NCBI GenBank assembly: GCA_002812745.2 | Contig: NCSJ02000274.1 | Span: 1-58,368 of the forward strand | DNA: 58,368 bases | Origin: Scytalidium lignicola | Taxonomy: Eukaryota > Ascomycota > Leotiomycetes | Reading direction: 5' to 3' | Shown here: positions 34,031-44,900 of the stretch, piece after piece | Numbering within the stretch: the stretch's first letter is position 1 | Layout: every line of letters begins with the position of its first letter | Notes under the pieces: generated by a model | Databases searched by the model: none | Seen by the model: the letters and a program-made list of their open reading frames with translations, nothing else | Told to the model about the DNA's origin: nothing | Made by a program: the position numbers and the translations under genes

Positions 34031-36218
34031 AGATTCATCGTCCCAAGGTTCATCTGGGTTGAAAAGCTTACCCCACATCTCGTATACCTTGTTTTGTTGA
34101 AGAAAGAATTTCAAAATATCATCTTGAACACTTTTATCGGTTTCAGCAGGTCTTGCATGATCCATCCAATATTGTGCAGAATATCTTGCCAATGGAAATT
34201 CAGCCTTGATTTCTTTAATAGGGCGTGTATTATCCAGATGTGATAAATATGATAAGCAGACTCTTGTAATTGATCCTCGTGCACAAATTTCGGCCATGCT
34301 TTTTTGGAAGCTCTCTTCAACTTTGTCCAGAAATAAGGTACTCTTTAACGGAAAAATGCGCTAGTTGAAGCTCCATTACTGTTTCTTCCCTATAGTTATT
34401 CGTCTGTTTTGGTACTAGAGATACGAGACTTGAACATATCTTCATAATATCTTCATGATTTGGCATTCTTAAGTTGGAATCAAATTGATATTTGTCTCAA
34501 GGTCGGCTACTATTATATCCACTGCTTCTGTAATTGTTAAAGGCCGTTCTGAATAAGCAAGAAACTGCAGAATCCTGATTGCGTCATTTTTGTGCATTTT
34601 GCTAATATTAGCCAAAATTCGACCATAAGTTTCTTCTAATGTGTCAGGTAATTGTTTTAGTGATTTTCGAAGTTGACGAAGATGGACGCAATCCTGAAGA
34701 ATATCAAGTTAGTATGCAGCCCACCTGAACCTGTGAAAATAGTAAATATTTCTTCAAGTAAATTATGACTATAAATCTTTCATTCTGTCTGTTCTTTTTA
34801 TAAGCTCAGTCTCAATTTCGTTTTGTACAGATGAATTACACCTCCATTTTTCAAACTCGCGATCTCGTAACCGTGTGTGGACATATGCCCGAATATCGAG
34901 ATTTATGGGATCTTGTTGGATGGAAACAAAATCATCTTTACTTATCCAATGTTTTAGTCCTGATTTGATTTCTTCTTCAGCTCGACTCGTAGCAATAACT
35001 TTCAAATTCGTCGTGGAATTCGACAGTTGTTTTATTGACTGAAGTAAGTCTTTTCTTGTTTTGCATTCGTCTAAAGCATCTATGATAATCTGAATTTCTT
35101 CAATATGATTTATCATATGTTGAAAGGTCTCGAAAAGGGATTCTTTTGTTGGTTGTCGGTGTCTATCTTCACATTGTGAAAATAGAATGTCAAGCTCTTT
35201 TCGAGAATTTTTACACCTCGAATATAATTGTGAAACAAATGAGCGAACGAGATTTTCAAAAGACTGTTTTTGATTGTCGCGGAAATCAAAGAAAAAATCA
35301 ATAACATAAGCGGCGCCTTGATTCTGACGAAGATGCTGGATGACTGTGGAACAAAGAATGGTCTTCTCACACCCTGGAATCCCATGTAACCAGAGATGAC
35401 GACGTTTTCCAGACTTCCATTCTTTAAATTGTCTGCTTTCGAGGAACCAGGAACCTGTTCCTTTATGTCGATCTGCTATCGCTTTATTGAAGTTGGTTGA
35501 CGAATCAGGGGAGCGAAGCCAGGTATTAATCTTCTCTGATCGATTATCTGATTCCTGCTTTTCAACTATATTTTTGAGTTCACTAGTGGTAGAACGAATA
35601 TTTTTCACCTCTACTGTGATTTAACTGTTATTATTTAAAAATTATTTTAAATAGAGCTAAGGGAGACTATTTACCCTCGATAAGATCAATGGCCATCTGT
35701 GTCTCCTGGAGGCCTTGACTAGGAACATACTCCAGAAGCTCCTTTGCATATGCAGCTGCTATTGCTGCAGCGTAGCGCTGCCATCGGTCACTCTTGTGCG
35801 AATCGGTATAATCACAAATTCCTCTTATGACAATGCATGGGAAATTATTCATTAGACCTGCGGCTTCCATCTCCAAACAAATGCATTCCTCCCCAATATT
35901 CTTCAGGATCCCGTCTCTGTAAGTAGTGTCCTTAAAGAGCGTGTTGCCTGAAGCGATAACACCATAGTGAATTTCGGGCTCAGTTGATTCACGTTGCTCA
36001 CGTAGGATTTGCTGGTCGGGATTTATAGTGTCAAATAGTTCATCATTTTCAAAGCCTTGATGTACATAGCCATGTTTTGATTTGACCATTTTAGGATTAT
36101 CTCTCGCCATCTTGTTAAGAAATTCTGATACCTTAGATGGTTTGCGTTCATGCTGTGCCTGTAGTTTTGCCAGAGCTAGAGAGGAGCATCTACTTCGGTA
36201 TTTGTCCCGCACTGACAA
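34031..36218 (-). pseudogene. 5'-truncated NLR: nucleoside phosphorylase-NACHT
   Basis: On the minus strand the C-terminal half of a PNP_UDP nucleoside-phosphorylase effector domain ([39 protein letters not shown]) is joined through an in-phase intron (about 35609-35675) to a NACHT domain with LWLHGIPGCEKTILC and IIIDALDEC. The helical tail (LEETYGRILANISK, LQLAHFSVKEYLIS, AQYWMDHARPAE) follows. Defects: the P-loop glycine before Lys is Glu (GCEKT instead of GCGKT); no splice donor is left after DRMK; TAA replaces the Gln of FRWAA-QLD; a frameshift occurs in DLETN; and there is a stop after LISGQS. The ankyrin or other repeats expected after PWDDE are absent; the frame instead runs into the next NLR. 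The first half of the phosphorylase domain is missing. Confidence 0.8.
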
Positions 36219-36955
36219 ATATCAGCTTTCCTGCCCTGGAATCGGCGGAGAACTTCATCATGAATCAGACAGCTGCAGCGGCACTAGAAAATGGAATTGC
36301 GATGCCAAACTTCAAATACGTCGAGGACGTTCATATTGTGGGAAGTGAATCGCGCTGTGACATCTTTGACGACTTCTATTGTCGTGGTGTGGTGAATGGA
36401 AATTATTCTTGTGCAAAGATCTAGACTTGGGATTGGGATCGATCTTGGTTTCCACAAAATGTGTTATCATATCCGCCGAACTGTATGGAAGAAGCTCCTT
36501 CAGATGCAGACTATCTTCCAGAAAAACCCTCACTTCCAGAGGAAGCTTATCTTCCAGAAGAACCCTATCCTCCAGAAGAAGCCTCTCTTCCAGAAACTGC
36601 ACCTCCTCCAGAAACAGCACCTCCTTCAGAAGTACTTCCTCTACCGAAAGAAGATGTTGATGTGACGAGTCCGCTGGTCCGGGTGAGTGCGTTCATTGTG
36701 GAAGACTGTCATCCGAATTCTGCGGGATATTGTGCACCGCCACGCACGCTCAGGACAATATTTGAAGTCACCATAGTGATTGTTGTGGTTATGACTGCTC
36801 TGTATCGGCGTGCTATTAAAAGACGTTTGAAGAGAATGCGAAATCAAAGCTTTGAGACCAGAAGAAACAACAAAGAGGTGACAGAGAAGGCTTTTGGAAG
36901 AGCCTATTTGAAGCCCAACGTGAGAGTCCCCCTCCCAAAAGCAAGCTATGATTAG
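36200..36955 (+). pseudogene. 5'-truncated ECM33-like (receptor-L-domain) membrane protein
   Basis: From about 36206 the plus strand reads [27 protein letters not shown], then CRGVVNGNYSC, the end of a leucine-rich, ECM33-type surface domain. A TAG at 36422 breaks the frame, after which the same frame continues (TWDWD) into a Pro/Glu repeat stretch (about 36485-36655, units such as LPEEAYLPEEP), a membrane helix (EVTIVIVVVMTAL) and a basic cytosolic tail to 36955. The upstream leucine-rich part and signal peptide are missing; instead the sequence enters the NLR pseudogene on the other strand. The family is a fungal cell-surface/cell-wall protein family. The TAG can be one C-to-T change from CAG. 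Confidence 0.6.
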
Positions 36956-37208
36956 TGAGAAGGAAGGCTCCGGGGATATAGCCTTGAAATGAAGATGGAA
37001 AGAGACAAGAGTTGCGATACATCTGGCCCACAGAATTCCAAGCCTTGAGATTAATGCAGATATGAGGAACCAGGGTTTCAAGGTTCTGAAAACTGCGAAC
37101 TAGAGAGCCTGTGCCAAATGTCCAGAGGGAATATGTGATGTGTTGTAATATGTGCATGAATTCCAACCTAATCGGAGTTCATAGGGCTCTGGGCTCACGT
37201 ATTCGTAT

Positions 37209-37463
37209 TCACCTAGCTGAGGGGATTATATTGTCATCAGCTTGGGTCCCTCCGGGTCGAATACAGACTAGATCGTTACCTGAGCGAAGGCAAGTAATGG
37301 AAACAAGCAAGGTCTGGACGAGTGGAGAGGCATAAGAAGGAGTCTTCCTGCTTCCGAGTTTGAACTGTTTGTATCTCCATCCTGAATGGAGCTCTCGGAT
37401 TTCGATTGTTTGACTCTGAGGAACACCAGAGTTGTCACCACCGGTCGTCTTCTCCGAATCCAT
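37209..37463 (-). pseudogene. N-terminal remnant of an UNC93-like MFS transporter (tentative)
   Basis: From an ATG at 37463 the frame gives a hydrophilic leader, then KLGSRKTPSYASPLVQTLLV, which resembles the entry to the first membrane helix of fungal UNC93-like transporters. The expected CPGMFNA...GGGGQVD region is recognisable only as VCIRPGGTQADDN, and the frame ends at 37209. No further helices can be read. I see a 3'-truncated, frameshifted gene. The assignment rests on weak resemblance. Confidence 0.35.
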
Positions 37464-37519
37464 AGCTACGATGTTCTTGGCAACAAAGTCTTCGAATGAG
37501 TCGGTGGTTCTTATAAATA

Positions 37520-37830
37520 TTCAGGATTTTGGAAGCTTAGACGATATAATAAAGTGGAGGTACGGATACTCTCACTCTTTTCACCAAACTCGCTCCTGAG
37601 CTCATCTAAATTTTCCAACAAGGTAATTTTCCTTCTCCGAAAATTCTCAACCACATCTTTGTCGAGTACCACACAGATCGTACCGTCTTCATATTTGAAA
37701 GTGATTTAGAATCCCCTTCCTTGAATATCCTGGACTATACGGTGGGGTGGATCTCCTTCGTGGTGCCTTTTACTCAGCAGATGTACAGCATCTTCACATA
37801 CACATGTCCTATCTCCACTCCAGATATTGC
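37520..37830 (-). pseudogene. Decayed reading frame, unrecognised
   Basis: On the minus strand there is a continuous run (CVCEDAVHLLSKRHHEGDPP, RIVQDIQGRGF), a single TAA, then ITFKYEDGTICVVLDKDVVE and FRRRKITLLENLDELRSEFG, which reads like real protein with an inactivating stop. I do not know the family. It may be a separate gene or a piece of one whose other exons are gone. Confidence 0.4.
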
Positions 37831-38868
37831 ATTGAAGTCATCGTGATTTGCCCTTTGACTTCATTCTAGTCAACACCTAATTAGAGAAAATAGAGCCATT
37901 GGTTACTAGATAATGGCATTTTTTAGATGACACCTAATAGAATCTCCTTGACATCTGGGGGGATGGTGCAGAAATAGGAGTGTGATTCTAGTTTGGCGAC
38001 CATAGCAACGTTCGTACGGTTATCCATGGAAATGAGATTCCCGTGATGTCCGTTAAACATCAATTAGGATTCATGGGATAAGACGCATTGTTGTGCGCTG
38101 AGATCGATGGAAGCAAGCAGGGAGTTCAGTTGGGCTCCAAGGTAGCAAGCGGAAGGGTCAGCAACGCGGTAGCTCACCCATTGGGTAAGAATACATTCTC
38201 CAGCTATTGGAGCTAGTCAGCGCATAGGCAAAGTAAGAACAAAGACTCGACCGTACCACGATATTGGAAGCCGCGTCTGAAGCGGTTGAAGCGGGGCAGG
38301 CTCTGCTTCGGCCGCATTGTGCTTGGCGTCCCCAATGAATGCCAAAATGCGTCACTACTGATCTGTAGAAGACGGGCATAATATAATTTTGGAGAACGAT
38401 TTTACTACCGCGTATGGTGAAGCAGAAGTATTGGAGGAGGAAGTGTATCATGTCGAAAAGGGGATTATGAATCGCTAGTACGCCATCCTTGTAATGGAGA
38501 TAGATATTCGGCTCTCATGTAGGAGGTATGCACGTGCTACAGCCAATATAATCAGTATCTTGATGAACCAGGATATCGTTCTGTCTCTAAATTGTACTAT
38601 AGCTCTCTTGTATATTCATACATTGACTTCAATGCTCTCACTTTCTCCCATTGGGCAAGGACTCAAACCCTGACGCTGAGACACGACAGTCAAGATAACT
38701 GACAGATGACTAGCGAGATAACACTAAGATAGTGTTGCAATGTATGGAGTTGTTGACAAGTTGATTCAGCTACTGTAGTGGGTAAAGCCTAATATACACC
38801 CCAGTATCATATATATTGTGTGCTTGCGTATACTGTATCACAACAGATAGAAATATAATCTGGCCTCT
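37831..38868. other. Intergenic, decayed sequence
   Basis: No clear gene. A minus-strand frame at 38158-38451 has no motif that I recognise and is probably chance or a fossil. It separates the surface-protein/transporter remnants from the GH55-esterase pseudogene. Confidence 0.4.
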
Positions 38869-41311
38869 TCAATTAACTCGAATATTAGATAAAATTAGTT
38901 CGGTAATATCAAACTGCGCAAATAACTTTGGATAAAACATTTTCAGATAGTTAGCCACAGAAAAGCCTGTTATCGTCACACTTCCGTCGGCATTGAGAGT
39001 GGTTGTAATGCTATAATCGCCAACATTTGTTTGTTTAGTAGCCTCAAAACTCGAGATTGCGCTCGGATCTGCGGCTAACGTGACAGCCATGTCACACCAG
39101 AAGTATGGGTAAACAGAATTACCAGCATTATCTGTCTCCAGGATGCAATTCGTTGCCGAGTTGATGGTCCCATTCACCGACCACTTACTGGGAGCACCAT
39201 CTTTTGGAGTAGGAAGCGCAAAGTTATCTGGAAGCTGATCGTTGCCATTTGGATAGAAGAAGGCGACACTCCCCTGATTGTTGCTGGGCTGAGGCTCGGT
39301 AACATTGGGCTCATAGAACCGCTTCCCAGGGTACACTGTTTGATCAGGGCTAAGGAACACAACCTGAGGGTATGTTAAATCCGCATTCTAGTTGTTGGCT
39401 GCATTTTGAATTCGTTGATTCGGTTGGTTAGAAATGCTATTCATTTGCTCTCGAAAAGGGATGGTGAGAGCTTCACCACTAAACCAGTGCCAGCTATTAG
39501 CGGGCCAGATCCAAAAATGGTTGGTGTCGCAGGTATGATTTTCAACCTCAAAGAATTGTGGGTACCCTATTCAGTACACAACAAACCGATTTTTACCAGC
39601 TTCATTTGCAGTGGAGACCAAACTTCTGAGGATATTGTTGAACGATGTATCAATAAAATCGTTGGTATCGGCAACAAAATTCTGCGCATTTTGAAGGATA
39701 GTATTACACGGTGTTTCCTTGTCGTAACCAGTGATACACGATCTTAGAATACCCTTGAAGCCAGCATCATTGCCAAGTATATTAACCAGTGCTAAATCTG
39801 ATAAGCTTGGATCCTAGCTCGAGAATTGGTTGTTAATAATATTAGTTACTATCTCTCCAGAACAACCCCAAAATTGGAAATTAACTGAAACACTCCAATA
39901 GAGAGTATATATCTGATTCAGGATAGCAGAATAAGCTCCAGTGCCTCTGTAGCAGTTTGTATTGTCATAGGGCTGTCCTGCTCCAATTCCACTACTGTAT
40001 GACTCTCCAAATGCCGCGAATCCTGTGCAAATAGGCATATTATTGGCAGGATTTTCAGTACTATCAAGATAGACAGCGATAGCAGTCCACCAAGGGTATT
40101 CAGGAGCCTGAGTAACATTTGTAGCGTAGACAATGTTGTTAACATCATTGCTAATTGCCGGGGTTACCACCTCAACTGAGCTAATGGTGATAATATGATT
40201 GAACCATAGGTTTGATACGTTGTAGATATTGATCAGCCGTTGCTGGCAGTTGACAGTATTGACACAATCTTCGTTATAGTTCTGGAACCAGCTGTATAAC
40301 CCGGCGCCATTAATAAATATGTTTTCGGATGACTGGACTATTGCAGCCCAGGCCATATTACAAGTGAGCGTTGCACTACCACACATGTCAAATATCGGAT
40401 CACCTGTCCAGAGAACACCCTGCTCAAATGGCAAAGGAGCTTGTGTTGCCTCATAGCCTTGGAAGTCTTCAGAGAAATCATTAGAATCGCTGAAACTATT
40501 TGGAAAACTCGAAACTTACAAGGAGATTTCGTTTAGATCATGCTTATAAAAACATTATTTGCATTAATCAGGTTATATTGATACAGAATGCTATGTTCTG
40601 ATGCGGTACCCTAAAACCACGAAGGGCCATTACTCAAAATAAGCATACTTGTTTCAGATTAGAAAGATAATTACACATATTGTCTCACTATTTTCTCATA
40701 CCTCGGGCTACATATATATCCACCTACATTACTGAATCAGAACTGGATCCATGACAATGCAATGTAATATGAAGCTTACCTGAGTATTTGCGGCGCCGTC
40801 GATGTCATGATCTATACAATATCAGCTGGAAAGCTGTTGACTTCAAGATTGAGACCTACCAGCATTCCAGGCCCAGACATTTTCGAACTACGAGCCGCCA
40901 AAGTTAGTGACTAAGTCGAGGGGACCAGTAATCAATATACATGTCAACGGTCATTTACATATCCGTTTGCAGCCAGAGCGACCATAAACATTATGGATGC
41001 AGCAATACATGACGAAATTATGCTACTGGATTTTATGGGATATTGGGCAACTTGAAGATCTGTACCAAGAGCATCGCCGACACAGAAATGGCAGTCTACT
41101 AGAAAGTTAGAAGAGTCAACACAAATAGTATAGGGGATTATGATCGTACTTTACATCGCTGTAGAACTCTGAGAAGTGGCATTTATATTCCAGTACACAA
41201 GGATAAGGCCAAGAAGATTTCCAACAGAAGTGAATAGCAGATCCTGCATCTTGACGTTACTCGTATCACTATTCTTTACTATTACTAAGGCTTGAGGATT
41301 GGTTTCATCTT
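38869..41311 (-). pseudogene. GH55 beta-1,3-glucanase fragment fused to an SGNH esterase
   Basis: Reading the minus strand from about 41311: GH55 second beta-helix landmarks (LVIVKNSDTSNVKMQDLLF, then LGTDLQVAQYPIKSS, FENVWAWNAG, DHDIDGAANTQ, GPSWF*GTASEHSILYQYNL, MAWAAIVQSSENIFINGAG, LYSWFQNY). At about 40050 the frame passes without a break into SGNH sequence (FAAFGESYSSGIGAG, NCYRGTGAYSAIL, WGCSGE, LVNILGNDAGF, GYPQFFEVEN, YPGKRFYEP). At least five stops interrupt it. The SGNH nucleophile Ser is present, but the block-I Asp is Glu, and the His of the usual GHRFCE motif is Lys. The N-terminal half of GH55 is absent; the gene ends where AT-rich DNA begins. GH55 enzymes act on fungal-type or callose-like glucans; SGNH esterases are secreted hydrolases. 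Confidence 0.7.
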
Positions 41312-41717
41312 CAAAGTAAGACTTATATGCTATAAACTAGCTTTATACCTCGCTAACAATATAAGAGTTAGCTAGTATTTTTAAACTTACAAATAAACTA
41401 TAGTTTAAAAACCTCCATAAAGATAGATCATGGTCGCCAACTGCATGCCTGAGTTGCACTTCTTTTTCTTGCCCCTTCCAGCCCTTTTAGCCCCCTTTAC
41501 GCCCTTGTCCGACATATGTCCGGTATTGCACCTTATCACCATCCCCCTTTATGAAGAGATTACCCTTTAAATGAGCTTGTTTAGCCTGGCAAGATTACAT
41601 TTGTTAACGCAAATCCTCATAAAGCCTTATAATTCTGTTGTTATAATGTTTGAACAAGAGAAAGAGAACTACAAATCTATGCATGGAAAATCTTATGGAC
41701 ATGTTTTAGTAAGATTC
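41312..41717. other. Boundary of the second AT-rich block
   Basis: No gene. A C/T-rich stretch (about 41455-41560, many CCCTT units) precedes the hexanucleotide repeat. It marks the switch from genic to AT-rich DNA. Confidence 0.4.
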
Positions 41718-41993
41718 CTTTTTATTCTTATTCTTATTCTTATTCTTATTCTTATTCTTATTCTTATTCTTATTCTTATTCTTATTCTTATTCCTATTCT
41801 TATTCTTATTCTTATTCTTATTCTTATTCTTATTCTTATTCTTATTCCTATTCCTATTCCTATTCTTATTCTTATTCTTATTCTTATTCTCATTCTTATT
41901 CTTGTCCTTATTCTTATTCTTTATTCTTTTATCCTTATCTTTATTCTTTATTCTTTTATCCTTATTTTTATTCTTATTCTTATTCTTATTTTA
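41718..41993. repeat. (TTATTC)n microsatellite
   Basis: Roughly 45 units of the hexamer TTATTC with occasional TTCCTA and TTATCC variants over about 275 bases. Any open frame through it (Leu/Ile repeats on one strand, Arg/Ile on the other) is an artefact of the repeat. Confidence 0.9.
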
Positions 41994-44900
41994 ATATGAA
42001 TATAATTTAGAGTTTAAACTTGACTATTCTAGAAATCTTCAATCTGAATTCAAGTATCTCTTATTTGAATCTAAGCTTAAACAGCTTGTTTCTCAAGGTT
42101 TTCGAATATATGTTAGAATATCAGTTATTATACTATTATGTTTATAAGCAACTTATAAGCCAATCACAATTCAATTAACATTTGTCTTGTTGTTATCAAT
42201 TAACAATTTATGTTTAACAGTTTGTAATTGATTATTGTTAAACCCTGGACTTGGTAGATTTAGGGGATAGTAAGCAAGGATTATTATTGTTATTGCCTGA
42301 TTATTCACTAATTGTCTCCTTCTTACCAGTGTATTTAAATAGCTTTAGTTGTTAAGACTATTAATTCTTGACCATCAATTACAAGTAGATATAATAATAT
42401 TTAAATCTTTAGTATAACTTGTATAATATAGCTTTTCAAAACTATTTTCGGACATTTATAACCTTACAAGCTTAGTATAAGGATTCATAGGTTAGATATT
42501 AGATTGTCAGAGTCTGGTCAAGTTAACATTTAAGTTAAGACTAAAATCTAGATTCTGATCAATATTACTAAGCTTTAAAACAATTAAAACAAGATGAAAT
42601 TAATTGGTTAGTCAAACAAGACTAAGATTATAAAACTTAAGATATTAAAGTTGAACATAATAATATTACCTCTTGGCTAAAGTATATAAAGTAATCAGAA
42701 TAATTCTTAAATCAGCTTCTGGATATTATTATAACCATAACTAGGTTATTAAAGCTAAGACCTTGTTAAGACAATGTATTTAAGGTTTAAAAGGCTTAAG
42801 CAGTAATAAGCTTAGTCTAGACTGAAATCTAGATCTAGATCTTACTAGATTTACTTGATCAGATAAACAACCTTAATTTAAATCTAGTTAATTTAACTAA
42901 TATATATACTAAGTATTTAAATATTGTTTATAAACCTTAAATACTATTTCATTTCAGGTTAGATATTAGATATTTTCCAGTAATCTTAGTTAATTTTATT
43001 AGTATTATTTATTTAAATTGTTAAAGACTTAAAATACTTTAAAACATTATATTAATCTTTAAAAGTGATTTTTGGTTTATATTTGTTAAGTGTAAACTTA
43101 GCTTAGATTTATTTTAAGTGGATATTTATAGCCTAAATCTGTTTAATTAACAATAAGTTACCTTAGTTAAGATTTAGGATATCTTTGATTAGAATCAAGA
43201 ATAAATGCAAGATTTAAAATCTGATTTTTTTAAGGATTCCAAGGTATCTTGGAATAGAACTTAACGCTTGGTTAAACCTTGACTAAGTTAAATAAGTAAT
43301 AAAATAACTCTTTAAGTTTAACTGTTAATTAATCACTTAGATTAGTCAGCTTAACTAAGAGTAAAGCTTATCTTTAATCTATTTTACTAGTATTTTAAGC
43401 TTGTATTCTTATAACTTGATCTACAGGATAGCCTTTGCCTTCACCCTTGTAATTGTAAGCTTAATCTAGGTTTACTAACTTTTAATGCTGGAATATGCTT
43501 TATTAGCTTAAGTATACAATCATTTGTCCTAGCTTAGTCAGGATTCTTATACAGATCTTATTAATCAGTTATAAGGTATCTAAGTCAAGTATATATGTAG
43601 TAATAACTTTTATTTGTTAACTTGTTTAGTAGAGTTCTTAATTTATAGTTGAAAAATTATTTGAAAGGAAGGTTGTTAAACTAATATTAACTAGTCTTCA
43701 AATAAGCAAATCTTAACTTTGTATGATTAATCTTTTAGTATGGTCTAATTTTATAATATAGTCAAATTAGCCATTTAAGAATGTTAAGATCTTGTTAATC
43801 AGGTTTTGTTAAGTTGATAATTATTCAAAATTGACTTAGTTATTATCTAAGACAGCTTAATTCAGAACTGGCTAGGTTAGTCTTTTTTAAAGGATTCTTA
43901 AAATGGATTCTAGGATTTATTTAAGTATCTTTAACATCAAGCTTTTATCAAGAAGTATTTACTAGGCTAGAATTAACTTTAGTCTAAGGCTAAGAGTTAG
44001 AATTACTTAACCTTGGTAAAACAACTCAAAAGGCAGTTGTTAATCTGCATTTACTTTATAAGTAGCTTGTTAAACTGAAGAACTAAACTAACTAGCCTTA
44101 AGTAATGTAATACTAAGCAAGTAATGTAGAATATTTTTGTTCATTAAGGTTAGTTAATCTTAATCTTAGAATATAATAAGGTTTTTAGCTTTATTAATTA
44201 TGCCTTTTACATTGTCTAGTTTTTGTTATTAGTTATTAGCTAAATTCTGTTCTTATATTTAGTTTATATATTGTTATTTTCTAGCTTTTTGGCTAATTAG
44301 CTGAAGTTAGATTGTAAACTTAGCTTAGAATCTTACTTATTTGCAAACTACTAGAGTTATTACAAAAATCCAGTTTACAGATCAATTGTGTTGATGAGCT
44401 TGATCTTAGAGGCCTTTTAAAAGGCTAGTATAGAGTTATCTTTAAGCTTAGTTACTTATCAGCAAACTATTGTAATTATTGCTAAGTAACATATTGCTTT
44501 AATTGCTAAGACCTTTAACCTGAATTACCTAGCTGATCCTAAGGACTTATATTTAGCTATGGCCTGTTAGGCTAGTTATTAAGTAGAAACCTTCTTGAAT
44601 ACTTATACCCTAGATCAGACTTGTCTTGCTTATTTGCAGTTAGAACTTATAGAGTAGTATGGTTAGATTTCGGGTTACTAGCATTGCTGGCTAGGGATCC
44701 AAGACTTGAAGTAGTATCTGGGCTAAGATAGGAGTATTAGTCAAGATCAAGTCTAGGAGGTGGTCTAAAGCCAGAATTTAGGTTGTAAATGTAAGGCTAG
44801 TTATGCAAAGGAGGTTGTATTAAGGCTTTTAACTAGTTTTGAGCTAGTTATAGCCAAGAAGTTACACCTATTGACAACTGAGGCTTTTAAAGAAGTGATT

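Noticed and set aside
39406..39747. Plus-strand ATG frame of 113 codons
   Set aside because: It is antisense to the SGNH part of the pseudogene, whose minus-strand reading has family motifs.
41571..41999. 142-codon open frame of Leu/Ile repeats
   Set aside because: Generated entirely by the hexanucleotide microsatellite.
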